Assembly: GCA_041389725.1 (NCBI GenBank) | Contig: JAWKRG010000003.1 | Coordinates: 1,240,001 to 1,304,000, forward strand | Length of the DNA: 64,000 bases | Direction: 5' to 3' | Origin: Polyangiaceae bacterium | GTDB lineage: Bacteria > Myxococcota_A > Polyangia > Polyangiales > Polyangiaceae | Shown: positions 1-8,552 of the stretch, piece by piece | How the letters are laid out: the number at the start of each line of letters is the position of its first letter | Position numbering within the stretch: position 1 is the stretch's first letter | The notes under the pieces: model-generated | Told to the model about the DNA's origin: nothing | Databases searched by the model: none | The model's input: only the letters and a program-made list of their open reading frames with translations | Made by a program: the position numbers and the translations under genes

Positions 1-2
1 GC

Positions 3-35
3 GAAGTGGACGAAGCCGATCGCATCCTGCAGTAG
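3..35 (+). CDS. possible C-terminal end of a CDS cut by the window edge
   Basis: The third forward frame reads EVDEADRILQ followed by TAG. The composition resembles a genuine protein C-terminus, but ten codons cannot identify a family. The remainder, up to the end of the next gene, shows nothing recognisable. Confidence 0.22.
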   Translation, partial: EVDEADRILQ

Positions 36-135
36 CAGCGTCACGGGGTCTCGACTCGAGCGTTCTTTCCGTGCTGTTTTCGCCGCGGAACAGCCGCCAC
101 CGCAACTCGGACAGATCCGCCTCGAGTCGAGCGAG

Positions 136-396
136 TCAGCCCTCTTCTTCTTCGTCGCTGATCCACTTGAGGATGGCACCGAGCGCGATGCGCTCGCCGC
201 ATTCATCACACAGAGGCGGTTCCTCGTAGCGAACTTCGTCGCCGCGAGTCCAGACGAAGAGGCCCGCACCCCCGGGGTGACCCTCGAAGGACTTGCCGCA
301 CCCGTCGCAGTCATAGCGCCGCAGTGGCGTTTCCTCCACGACGGGTTCGACGTCGGGGGTCGAGCATGCCTCGGCTGGAAAACGCGAAACCGTCAT
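136..396 (-). CDS. small zinc-ribbon-like protein
   Basis: A protein of 86 residues with two CxxC pairs, CDGC near residue 30 and CDEC near residue 63. They are separated by a hydrophobic/aromatic stretch (GLFVWTRGDE), and the protein ends in an acidic tail. The spacing suggests a single zinc-ribbon fold, seen in many small bacterial proteins that bind nucleic acid or partner proteins. No signal peptide or membrane segment is visible. It lies 59 bp downstream of the iron-sulfur oxidoreductase gene on the same strand and could be co-transcribed. The ATG at 396 lacks a clear Shine-Dalgarno site, so the start is uncertain. No specific function can be assigned. Confidence 0.6.
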   Translation of the reverse strand: MTVSRFPAEACSTPDVEPVVEETPLRRYDCDGCGKSFEGHPGGAGLFVWTRGDEVRYEEPPLCDECGERIALGAILKWISDEEEEG

Positions 397-455
397 CCGC
401 AGTCAGTATATCTCGCTGCGAGACGGACGCGACCCAGGCCGTGCCCCGAACCGCA

Positions 456-2843
456 TCAGGAGGGAACTGGCTCCGCTTCCGCGTCCGCCTCGGCGCTTTC
501 TTGGGCCTCGGGCTCGGCTTCGCCGGAGCCTGCGTCGGACGCCTCGGCCGCCGTGGCGGCCGTCTCTTTGTCGACGCCGCACGCGGTGGCGAGCAACTCC
601 ACCACGTCGAGGTTCTTGATCTCCTCCTCCTTGGACTGATCCTTGATGCCGTCCGTCAGCATCGTCATGCAGAAGGGGCAGGCGCTCGCCAGCGTCGTCG
701 CGCCCGTCTCAGCCAGCTGCTTCACGCGCTTGACGTTCACGCGATCCTTGTTCTGCTCCTCCATCCACATCTGCGCGCCGCCGGCGCCACAGCACAGGCC
801 ACGGTGTCGAGTCCAATACTCGGCTTCCACCAGCTCCACGCCGGGAATGCTCTTCAGGATTTCGCGCGGCGAGTCGTAGATGTCGTTGTAGCGGCCGAGA
901 TAGCAGCTGTCGTGATAGGCGACCTTCGCCTTCACGCTGTTCTTGGCCTTGAGCTTGCCCTTGGCCAGCAGACCCAAGAGGTAGTCCGTGTGGTGGACCA
1001 CGTCGTACTTCCCGCCGAAGTCGGGGTACTCGTTGGCCAAGGTATTGAAGCAGTGCGGACACGTGGTGAGGATCGTCTTGGCGCCACCCTGCTCACGATA
1101 TCCGTTGATGGTCGCGATGTTGGTCTCGGCCAGCATCGTGAATAGGTACTCGTTTCCGGCGCGCCGGGCGGAATCCCCAGTGCAAGTTTCCTCTTCGCCC
1201 AGGATGGCGAAATCCACCCCCGCTTCTTGCAGCAACCGCGCGGTGGCGCGCGCCACCTTCTTGGCGCGGTCATCGTAGCTGGCCGCACAACCAACCCAGT
1301 ACAACACCTCGGCGTCGGGCTTTTCCGCAAAGGTCTTGACGTCCAAGCCCTCGGTCCAAGTGGCGCGGTCCATGCGCGACAGATTCCAGGGGTTGCCGTT
1401 CACCTCCATGCCCTCGAAGGGCTTGGAAAGCTCACCCGGGAACTCGCCCTTGATGATCACGAGGTTACGCCGCATCTGCACGATCTTGTCGACGTACGAG
1501 ATCATCACGGGGCACTGCTCTTCGCAGGCGCGACAAGTGGTGCACGCCCACAGCACGTCCTCGTGGATCACGTTGGGTACCAGGTCGACGGGCTTGTATT
1601 CGGCCTTGGCCTCCGCCGTCTCGGAGGCGTCGCTCTCCGAGCCCGACTCGTCCTTCGCTTCCTCGGCGGCGGATTCGTCCTTGCCCTGTTCGTCGCCTTC
1701 GCTCTTCCCCTCGGGCTTGGCTCGCAGATCGAGACGAGGCGGCTCTCCCAGTTCCAGGAACTCCTCTTGCCGCGCGTACAAATGGTCACGCAGGTCGAGG
1801 GTGAAGAACTTCGGCGACAGCATCTTGCCCGTGGTTGCCGCAGGGCAATTGTCCGAGCAGCGCCCGCACTCGGTGCAAGTATAAAAGTCCAGCACGTCCT
1901 TCCAACTGAAGTGCTCGATGCGGGCGTAGCCGATGCGCGCGATGCTCATGTCCTCGCGCTCCGTCGCCTTCTCCACCATCCCCATCAGCTCTTCGGTGCT
2001 ACCGGCGATGGGGGCCAGGCGCCCTTTCGGCGTCAGATCCATCAGGAACACGTTTTGAATCGCCGTGAGGATGTGGAAGTGCTTGCTGTAGGGCAGGATG
2101 TTCAAGAACACGAGCACCAGGGTGCTGTGAATCCAGAACCCCGCGTGCGCGAGGATCACCAAGGTCTGCACGCTCGCCCCAGACACCAGCGCCGCCGCCA
2201 GGGAGCCGGCGGGCTCGGGCCACGGATGCCAGGCAATGTGCGCCGGTGCGGCGCCCAGGGGCGTGATGATGGTGGCGGCCCCGGAACACCAAGTGTCGGT
2301 CCGACCGGCGCACTCCGCGGCAAAGCGATGGTTCAGCACCGTGGCCGCGCCGTCGTAGAGGATGTCCGCGATCATCATCGTTGCGATGATCCCGAGAATG
2401 AGCAGCCCCTCCCAACCGAGGTTCATCCGCTTCTGCGGATTGATCACGCGGTAGTACACGAAGACGCTCACCCCGAGCAGCACGAGCACTGCGACGACGT
2501 CTTTAGCGAAGGCGTAGGCTTGCCCCAGAGCCGTCGTGGGCCCGAGCACCCACAGGTTGAACCCCGGATCGAAGCCACGCCCCCAGAGAATCAGCGTGCG
2601 GAGTAGCAGCACCATGAACCCGAAAAAGATCAGGTTGTGCGCCAGCCCCGCGCCCAGGTAGTAGCGCATCTTCTTCTGGAAGAAGGCGAAGACCGCGACT
2701 GCCTTGATGCGGTCGCCGATCCGATCGAAGCGACTCTCGTTCGGAGCGTCCCCCACCCGCATCAGCCCCCAACGATTGTTGGCGCTCCACAAGAACGCCC
2801 CCACCAGGCTCAGGATGATCACGGCCATCGCGACGGGATTCAT
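456..2843 (-). CDS. membrane (Fe-S) oxidoreductase, EtfD/heterodisulfide-reductase type
   Basis: 795 residues. The N-terminal third has about five membrane segments (near 4-21, 63-87, 113-132, 146-163 and 222-250), like a NarI-type cytochrome subunit. Two 4Fe-4S motifs follow (Cys323/326/329/333 and Cys434/437/440/444). Then come two CCG domains: the first with GC at 518-519 and CPHC at 595-598, the second with Cys647, CCG at 684-686 and a later CPFC. This is the architecture of the EtfD-like membrane oxidoreductase that passes electrons from electron-transfer flavoprotein (fatty-acid beta-oxidation) to quinone. That role is family knowledge; no etfAB is in the window. An unusual acidic low-complexity insert (about 376-412) separates the two ferredoxin-like clusters, and the C-terminus is also acidic. 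Heterodisulfide-reductase-like activity on other substrates is the alternative. Confidence 0.88.
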   Translation of the reverse strand: MNPVAMAVIILSLVGAFLWSANNRWGLMRVGDAPNESRFDRIGDRIKAVAVFAFFQKKMRYYLGAGLAHNLIFFGFMVLLLRTLILWGRGFDPGFNLWVLGPTTALGQAYAFAKDVVAVLVLLGVSVFVYYRVINPQKRMNLGWEGLLILGIIATMMIADILYDGAATVLNHRFAAECAGRTDTWCSGAATIITPLGAAPAHIAWHPWPEPAGSLAAALVSGASVQTLVILAHAGFWIHSTLVLVFLNILPYSKHFHILTAIQNVFLMDLTPKGRLAPIAGSTEELMGMVEKATEREDMSIARIGYARIEHFSWKDVLDFYTCTECGRCSDNCPAATTGKMLSPKFFTLDLRDHLYARQEEFLELGEPPRLDLRAKPEGKSEGDEQGKDESAAEEAKDESGSESDASETAEAKAEYKPVDLVPNVIHEDVLWACTTCRACEEQCPVMISYVDKIVQMRRNLVIIKGEFPGELSKPFEGMEVNGNPWNLSRMDRATWTEGLDVKTFAEKPDAEVLYWVGCAASYDDRAKKVARATARLLQEAGVDFAILGEEETCTGDSARRAGNEYLFTMLAETNIATINGYREQGGAKTILTTCPHCFNTLANEYPDFGGKYDVVHHTDYLLGLLAKGKLKAKNSVKAKVAYHDSCYLGRYNDIYDSPREILKSIPGVELVEAEYWTRHRGLCCGAGGAQMWMEEQNKDRVNVKRVKQLAETGATTLASACPFCMTMLTDGIKDQSKEEEIKNLDVVELLATACGVDKETAATAAEASDAGSGEAEPEAQESAEADAEAEPVPS

Positions 2844-2966
2844 GGGTTGCCCTTTCGGTGAGCTGCCGAGCGCGCCCGAACACGCGCTCCCGCCACCCTA
2901 GCGGGGTGGCTTCAGTCCTCTGTGTAGAGGCCCATGCCGCTCCGCGTCAACCGGCTTGGCCGCCCG

Positions 2967-3521
2967 CTAGCCGTGTCCGCTCAGGCGCAGCCAAATCAGG
3001 AACAGGATCCACAAAATCACCGCAATGGCGACGATCAGCGTCCAATTCGTACGGGCGGGCGCCGCCACCGCCTCTGGCACAACCTCGGCCAGGGGGATCT
3101 CCGAGGGCACCAGGCGCACCGAGGGGTCCGCTGCTTCCGCGGGTAACACCTGCAACATCAGAATGCCTCGCGGCAGGCCTTTCCGTTCGGGCCATCCACC
3201 ACGTTCCGGAATGCGGACGACGATACTTCGCCCCGAGTCGGTGGTTTCCAGGTCAGCGGTCTGCCGTGGCAGAGTGACGCGCAGCGTCTCGGTCGGGTCT
3301 TTGCGCCCCCGAATCGACACTGCGCCTGCACGCTCGCACTTGTCGCAGCCGCCGCCATCGCAGGCCGCGCAGGTGAGGTTCCTTGGCAGGTCCAGTTCGA
3401 TGGTGGCGGCCTGTCGCAACCAGGCCGTCTCGACCCTGACCTTCAGCCGAACGTCGGCGCCTCGGGGCACGTCAATGGCCCCGGTCACCCTCGCTAGCTT
3501 GTGCCCTCTCGAATCGGACAA
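2967..3521 (-). CDS. DnaJ C-terminal-domain-like tail-anchored protein
   Basis: 184 residues with no J domain. Residues 20-60 resemble the start of a DnaJ substrate-binding domain. A shortened cysteine motif follows (CAACDGGGCDKC, near 51-62), reminiscent of half a DnaJ zinc finger. Then a beta-rich stretch with RSIVVRIPERGG and PRGILMLQVLP resembles DnaJ C-terminal domain II. The last 25 residues (starting NWTLIVAIAVILW) form one hydrophobic helix, so the protein is predicted to be anchored by its tail with the body in the cytoplasm. It could be a membrane-tethered holdase-like factor. The DnaJ relation is motif-level inference. It is 123 bp downstream of the start of the Fe-S oxidoreductase gene on the same strand. 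Confidence 0.68.
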   Translation of the reverse strand: MSDSRGHKLARVTGAIDVPRGADVRLKVRVETAWLRQAATIELDLPRNLTCAACDGGGCDKCERAGAVSIRGRKDPTETLRVTLPRQTADLETTDSGRSIVVRIPERGGWPERKGLPRGILMLQVLPAEAADPSVRLVPSEIPLAEVVPEAVAAPARTNWTLIVAIAVILWILFLIWLRLSGHG

Positions 3522-3601
3522 CGCTCCAGCATACCGAGCCGCCCGCCCTATGCCTAGTGCTCAAGCTCGGCTTGGCCGCGAAAGGGTCGCTGGCCCCAAC
3601 C

Positions 3602-4186
3602 CTAGAGTTCCAGGACGACTTCTTGCTCGTCGCCCACGCGGGTCAGAGACAGCTCCAGCGAGTAGGTCTTGGGCCCGACGCGCGCGCCGACGGTGACGAT
3701 TATCGGCGGGTTTTCGCCTCCAAGTTCTTCGAGTCGCACGCGCACGCGGTACTTTCCTCGCGTCGCGTCGCCGTCCTCCAGGTACACGTTTTCCATGTTC
3801 TGGCCACGGCAGGCATTGCGCTTGCCCGGGCAGTCCCGATCCTTGACCAGCCCGCTCTGCGTGGCGCGCCCTGCTTCCACCAGCTCGCCGTTGGGATCGG
3901 TGACCCGCAAGTCGACGTCGGCTCCGGGTTCCGACCAAGCGATCGCGAACTGCACCAGGCCGGTGTTCACCCCACAGCCCTCGTCGATGATGCCGTTACA
4001 GTTGTCGTCCCGCGCGTTGAAGCAAAGCTCCGGACCACTGGGCGTGCAGGCGCGGTCGACCACCGCTCCAGGCTTGGCTTCGATGCGCAGGAGCCGCGGA
4101 CCGGATGCAGTGGCACCCGGTCCGGCGGGTGAGCAAGAAATCCACGCCATCGCCAGGCCAAGGGCCCAGACGAAGCGCGCGCTCAC
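3602..4186 (-). CDS. MopE/YfaP-like secreted lipoprotein
   Basis: 194 residues. The GTG start at 4186 overlaps the TGA of the upstream HEAT-repeat gene (GTGA), indicating translational coupling. The N-terminus (ALGLAMAWISC) is a signal peptide with a plausible lipobox Cys18. Residues around 50-70 hold the motif DDNCNGIIDEGC, which matches the metal-binding-type repeat of MopE-like proteins. The second half (ADVDLRVTDPNGE, then a beta-rich region) resembles the YfaP/DUF2135 domain of secreted proteins. The protein is probably exported and cell-surface or periplasmic. Metal binding is possible from the Asp/Cys pattern but not shown. The coupling suggests it works with the membrane HEAT protein. 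Confidence 0.78.
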   Translation of the reverse strand: MSARFVWALGLAMAWISCSPAGPGATASGPRLLRIEAKPGAVVDRACTPSGPELCFNARDDNCNGIIDEGCGVNTGLVQFAIAWSEPGADVDLRVTDPNGELVEAGRATQSGLVKDRDCPGKRNACRGQNMENVYLEDGDATRGKYRVRVRLEELGGENPPIIVTVGARVGPKTYSLELSLTRVGDEQEVVLEL

Positions 4187-6693
4187 TTCTTGTCGTCCTC
4201 CGGGATCTTCACGCCGGTGACCACTTTGGGGTTCATCAGCTCGAAGTAGGCCTGACGCGCGAGTTCGCCGCTCTTGCCCTTGCCGTCGCGCAGCGCCAAC
4301 AGCACGCCTTGCTCCTTCATGAACTTCAGGGCGCGGATCGCCCCCTGCATCAGCTCGGCCTTGCCTTCGTCCACGGCCATCTCCCGCAGGCGGCCCCGGA
4401 GCACGACGCGCGTGAAGGAATGGGGACCATTGTCGAACTGCAGGTTGTCCAGCTGCTTCATCAGCATGACCGGCGCCCACTCCTGCGGAACCTGCTTCAG
4501 CTCGACGTGCGAAATGGCGACGGCGTTGTCGACGTACTTGAAGATGCGCCCCTCATCGAGGTCTTCCTTCGACCAATAGCCGAAGCTGCGGTACCAGAGG
4601 TCCGCAAGCTCCTCCACGGAGGTCTTGGGCTTGTCGGCGTAGAGCGCGATGGCGCGAGCGGCCACGTCGGGGGTGCCGCCCAGGATCAAGGCGAGCGCCG
4701 CGTCGTTCATCAACGCGTCTTCCTTCATCAGCTCGAACAGCTTGGCTTCGGTGTCCTTGTCGAAGCCGGCCTTGCCGATGGCACGCGCAACTTGGTGGCG
4801 AGTGCCCATCGCCGCGTCGGCCTTGATCAACCCGACCAATGCCGACGACGTGCCTGCAATCGGCCGAGTGATGAGCGTCTCCAAGAAACAGCTGCGTCGG
4901 AAGGAGTCGGCCTTGTCCGACTTGTCGTACTCCTGGATCTTCTTCGCGACCTCCAGCATGTCCTCTTTCTTCGCGACCCACGCCAGCGCCGCGCATGCTT
5001 CGATGCGGCTTTGCTCGTTTTCCTTGGGCTCCTCGATGTAGTCCATCAAGGGCTTGAAGGCGCGGTTGTCGCCCCACTCGGAGAAGCCGTGGGCAGCTCC
5101 GACACCGAGGGCACGCAGCGACATGCCGAGGATCGCGATGCCACCCTGCATCAGACCGTCCATCGTGACGTCGCGATCCGCCGGACGGCGCTTGAGGGAC
5201 TTTTCCAGCACACCCCAGGAGGGCTCGTCCTTCAGCCAACCGACGTAGCGCAGGGCACTCTGAGCGATCACCCACTCCTCGGGGAATGGCGGCTGTTGAC
5301 CTTCCTTGGGCAGGGGCGCATCCGGGTTGGCCCACTTGCGCAAGGCGTCCAGGTCCTTGGTGCTCTCCATGGCTGCCAAGGCGCGCAGGCCGTTGGCGTG
5401 GGGCGACGGCAACTCGTGAATCCAGAAGATCACACCGTCTTCGGCGTCGTTGCGGATCTGCTCGCGCTTGTCGGGATGCAACACCGCCAGATCGGCGATC
5501 ATGCGCGCGGCCACGACGCGCTCGTTGTCGTCACGCTTGAGCAACTGCTCGTGGTCGTACTGGTCGCTGTAGATCTTCGTCGGATCCATGCGCAGGCGCT
5601 TGGCCAAGGTTGGCACGCCACGGATGTCGCCCACCTCTGCCATGGCGATGGCCGCTTCTGTCTGCCAGTGGATGTGCGGCTTGGTCTCCAGGTACTTGGC
5701 CAGGTAGTCGCCACCGCGCGGATCCGCCAGCTGGTGAATCAAGTCGAAGATCTGCTTGGTCTGGAACCAGGCCCGCTCGGGGTTTTCGTTCAGGCTGTCC
5801 AGGGCCAGAACCAGACCTTGGGTACCGATGCCGTCGCGCAGCGCTTCCAGGTACTTGGTGCGGCTCTCTTTGTCGTCGGTCTTCAGCGCCTTGAGCAGGG
5901 GCTCGCGGGCGCGTTCGTCACCAATCTTGCCGAGACCCGGCGCGGCTTGGCGCGCGATCTCCCCATCCTTGTCCTGGACGAGCTTGATCAACACGTCCGT
6001 CCACTTCGGCTCTGCGTTGCGGGAAAGCACCGTGGCCACCAGCTGACGAACCGCGGGACTCTCGTCGCCTGCGTACTCGGCCAGTTTGTCCAAGGACACC
6101 AGCTTGACGATGCGCTCGGGGTCGAAGGCAACGCCCCCGCCGAGACGCTGAACCTTGGAAAGGTGGCCAGCCTTGTACAGAACCATGATCTGGTCGAAGG
6201 CCGACGCTTCGCCAAGCACGACGAGGGCCCATGCAACCTGAGGCTTCGCGCCAGGCCCTGCAGTCTTCAGTGCCTCGAGCAAGGCACTCTTGGCCTTCTC
6301 GGCCATGGGCAGCCCGTACTCGGCAAGAACCGTCGCGGCCATGGCTTGCACGGGTTCTGCTTCGGACTTGAGCCCCAGGATGGCGGCATCCACGCCCTCG
6401 GGGTCCTGAGCCCAAGCCAGCTGCTTCATGGCCTCCGTCTGGAGTTCCATGCTGCGGTCGGACTTGGCCCACTCGCGCCACTTCGGTAGCTGTTCGTCCT
6501 TGGGAAGGATCTGAATCGCTTTCTTCTGTTCCTCGGCCTGCTCTACCGTAAGCTTCTCGGCGTCCTGCTTGAGCCCGATGAACAGGAAGATCCCTAGCCC
6601 CACCACGGCGACGAAGCCGATCAGGATGACGAAGGGATTGAAGCGACCTTTCTTGAAATTCCCGTCCCCGATGTCGAGTTGTGCGTCGACCAT
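4183..6693 (-). CDS. membrane-anchored HEAT-repeat protein
   Basis: 836 residues from the ATG at 6693, chosen because GGAGG lies just upstream; the frame is open further upstream but that part is Arg/Gly-rich and not protein-like. After about 20 cytoplasmic residues there is one membrane helix (NPFVILIGFVAVVGLGIFLF). The rest is a long alpha-helical solenoid with recurrent HEAT-type units such as VRQLVATVLSRN and IARQAAPGLGKIGDERAREP. Topology predicts the solenoid outside the cytoplasm. HEAT solenoids are binding scaffolds; the partner is unknown. The next gene overlaps its stop codon by 4 bp and encodes a small lipoprotein, the most likely partner. Confidence 0.85.
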   Translation of the reverse strand: MVDAQLDIGDGNFKKGRFNPFVILIGFVAVVGLGIFLFIGLKQDAEKLTVEQAEEQKKAIQILPKDEQLPKWREWAKSDRSMELQTEAMKQLAWAQDPEGVDAAILGLKSEAEPVQAMAATVLAEYGLPMAEKAKSALLEALKTAGPGAKPQVAWALVVLGEASAFDQIMVLYKAGHLSKVQRLGGGVAFDPERIVKLVSLDKLAEYAGDESPAVRQLVATVLSRNAEPKWTDVLIKLVQDKDGEIARQAAPGLGKIGDERAREPLLKALKTDDKESRTKYLEALRDGIGTQGLVLALDSLNENPERAWFQTKQIFDLIHQLADPRGGDYLAKYLETKPHIHWQTEAAIAMAEVGDIRGVPTLAKRLRMDPTKIYSDQYDHEQLLKRDDNERVVAARMIADLAVLHPDKREQIRNDAEDGVIFWIHELPSPHANGLRALAAMESTKDLDALRKWANPDAPLPKEGQQPPFPEEWVIAQSALRYVGWLKDEPSWGVLEKSLKRRPADRDVTMDGLMQGGIAILGMSLRALGVGAAHGFSEWGDNRAFKPLMDYIEEPKENEQSRIEACAALAWVAKKEDMLEVAKKIQEYDKSDKADSFRRSCFLETLITRPIAGTSSALVGLIKADAAMGTRHQVARAIGKAGFDKDTEAKLFELMKEDALMNDAALALILGGTPDVAARAIALYADKPKTSVEELADLWYRSFGYWSKEDLDEGRIFKYVDNAVAISHVELKQVPQEWAPVMLMKQLDNLQFDNGPHSFTRVVLRGRLREMAVDEGKAELMQGAIRALKFMKEQGVLLALRDGKGKSGELARQAYFELMNPKVVTGVKIPEDDKK

Positions 6694-6882
6694 GCTTCCT
6701 CCAACCGCGCGGCAGGGGTCGGGAGAGACGCGGCAACTGGAGCCTTGTCTCCGGGCGCGCCGGGTGGCGCGCTCACCCGGACCCCCGAGCGAGCCGTCGG
6801 ACCTTATCCCAGGACGCCCGAAACGGGGAGCCCACCTGCCCGAAAGCGGCGGTTTTTTCCCGGCCCCAGCGGGGTCGCTGCC

Positions 6883-7608
6883 ATGAATCCGCAATCGCCG
6901 CCGGCCACTGCGGCTGCGCGCGCGAGCTGGCGCGGCCCGATCCTGGCAGCGCTACTGACGACCTTGCTCGTCACGGGGCTGTCCTACGGGCTGCCGGACA
7001 GTCTGGCTGCAACGGGCGTGGGCCTCGGATTCCTTGCGGCCACGTACTTCCTGGCGCTACGCGGCGAGCGGGATCCTTCCCCCTTCGGCCTGTCCATCGG
7101 CGGCATCCTGGAGGCCGAGCCGCTTTCGCCATCGCGCTTGCTGCGGGACGCCGCGCGCGCTTGCGGCTGGGCGCTGCTGCTCGCGGCGCTGATCTACCCG
7201 GCCTTCTGGTACGGCTGGCTCACGTGGTGGAAGCCCCACGGCGTGTTCCGCCCCTATTGGCCCCAGCACGCCTGGGACGAAGCGCTGGGACAGCTCTTGG
7301 TCATCGCGCTGCCCGAAGAAGCGTTCTACCGCGGCTATCTGCAGTCATCCCTCGACCGCGTTTGGGCGCCGCGACTGCGCATCTTGGGAGGCGAGGTCGG
7401 CGCGGGTCTGCTCGTGAGCAGCGCGCTCTTCGCCCTGGGCCATCTGGCGACGGACGTGAATCCCAATCGTCTCGCGGTGTTCTTCCCTGCCCTGGTCTTC
7501 GGTTGGTTGCGCGCGCGCACGGGCGGCATCGGCGCTGGCGTGGCGTTTCATGCGCTCTGCAACTTGTTCGCGAGCTTTCTAGCCCGCAGCTATGGGCTGG
7601 GCAGCTGA
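6883..7608 (+). CDS. CPBP-family intramembrane glutamic protease (MrtC-like)
   Basis: 241 residues from the ATG at 6883. It is a multi-pass membrane protein with the CPBP/Abi signature: EEAFYRG (Glu145-Glu146, Arg150), His187 in FALGHL, and His223/Asn227 in FHALCN. These residues form the active site of glutamic intramembrane proteases (Rce1 family). The arrangement RLAVFFPALVFGWLRARTG between the histidine motifs resembles the myxobacterial MrtC/myxosortase-type subgroup, proposed to process C-terminally sorted surface proteins. The subgroup call is from memory and no MYXO-CTERM substrate is visible in this window. It diverges from the HEAT gene across a 189-bp gap. No strong Shine-Dalgarno site is visible. 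Confidence 0.83.
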   Translation: MNPQSPPATAAARASWRGPILAALLTTLLVTGLSYGLPDSLAATGVGLGFLAATYFLALRGERDPSPFGLSIGGILEAEPLSPSRLLRDAARACGWALLLAALIYPAFWYGWLTWWKPHGVFRPYWPQHAWDEALGQLLVIALPEEAFYRGYLQSSLDRVWAPRLRILGGEVGAGLLVSSALFALGHLATDVNPNRLAVFFPALVFGWLRARTGGIGAGVAFHALCNLFASFLARSYGLGS

Positions 7609-7683
7609 GCACTGCCTTGCGCACGATACCGGGCGGCCAAGCGAACCGAAGCGGTCTCGCTTTGTGCAGCGCGCGGCGCTAGC

Positions 7684-8535
7684 GTGGCCCGCGCCATGCT
7701 CGAGGTGTTGCTGGACGAAGCGGTGGACCGCGCCCTGCGCGAAGATCTGGCGGGCGGCGATCTGACGACGGAAGCCTGCGTTCCGCCCGAGGCGCGCGCC
7801 GTCGCCAAAGCCGTCGCCCGCAGCGCCTTGGTCGCTTGCGGCAGTGATGTCTTTGCACGCGTGTTCTATCGCGTGGATCCCGGCGTGCGCGTCGAGCTGA
7901 CGGTGCCCGACGGCACCCAGGTCGAGCCCGGCACTCAGTTGTGGTTGGTCGAGGGCTCCGCGCGATCCCTGCTGATGGCGGAACGTACGGCGCTCAATTT
8001 CGTGCAGCGCATGAGTGGAATCGCCACTCTGGCACGACGCTACGTGGGCGCGATCACCGAAGGCAGCAGGACGCGCATCGCCGACACCCGCAAGACGACC
8101 CCCGGGCTGCGGGCCTTCGAACGCTACGCGGTCCGCGTCGGCGGTGCTCACAATCATCGCGACACCCTCGGTGCGGCGGTGATGATCAAAGACAACCACA
8201 TCGTCGCCGCGGGCGGCATCACCCCTGCCATCACACGCGCGCGCGCTCATGCGCCGCACACCAGCAAGATCGAAGTGGAAGTCGAAAGCCTCGACGCGCT
8301 TCGGGAAGCACTCGCGGCAGGCGCCGACATCGTGATGCTCGACAACTTCGCCCCGGACTCCATCGCCGAGGCCTGCGCCTTGGCGCGCGGCAAAGCGCTG
8401 GTGGAGGTGTCCGGCGGGATCACCTTGGAGCGCATCGCCACCTTGTCGAAGCAGGGCGTGGACGTGATCAGCGTCGGTGCCCTCACCCACTCCGCCCCCG
8501 CTGCCGACATCGCCCTCGACCTGAGTGCGCTCTGA
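7684..8535 (+). CDS. nadC: nicotinate-nucleotide pyrophosphorylase
   Basis: 283 residues from the GTG at 7684 (ATG alternative at 7696). Quinolinate phosphoribosyltransferase converts quinolinate and PRPP to nicotinate mononucleotide in de novo NAD synthesis; it is cytoplasmic. Family hallmarks present: EDLAGGDLTTEA at the N-terminus, DTRKTTPGLR (about 134-143), GGAHNHR (about 153-159), KDNH (about 169-172), and the C-terminal phosphate-binding barrel strands (EVSGGITLERI, VDVISVGALTHS). Length is typical. birA follows 17 bp downstream, so the two are probably co-transcribed. nadA and nadB are not in the window. Confidence 0.96.
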   Translation: MARAMLEVLLDEAVDRALREDLAGGDLTTEACVPPEARAVAKAVARSALVACGSDVFARVFYRVDPGVRVELTVPDGTQVEPGTQLWLVEGSARSLLMAERTALNFVQRMSGIATLARRYVGAITEGSRTRIADTRKTTPGLRAFERYAVRVGGAHNHRDTLGAAVMIKDNHIVAAGGITPAITRARAHAPHTSKIEVEVESLDALREALAAGADIVMLDNFAPDSIAEACALARGKALVEVSGGITLERIATLSKQGVDVISVGALTHSAPAADIALDLSAL

Positions 8536-8552
8536 ACGCGCCGAGCCGGACC

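Noticed and set aside
1227..2606. 459-residue open frame on the + strand
   Set aside because: It is antisense to the EtfD-type gene, whose Cys motifs and membrane helices are clear; the shadow is Arg/His-rich without a fold.
4105..6489. 794-residue open frame on the + strand
   Set aside because: It is the antisense shadow of the HEAT-repeat gene in GC-rich DNA; the minus-strand product has a TM helix, HEAT units and a good ribosome-binding site.
6851..6860. T-run GGTTTTTTCC as an intrinsic terminator
   Set aside because: There is no stable hairpin directly upstream on either strand and no gene ends there.
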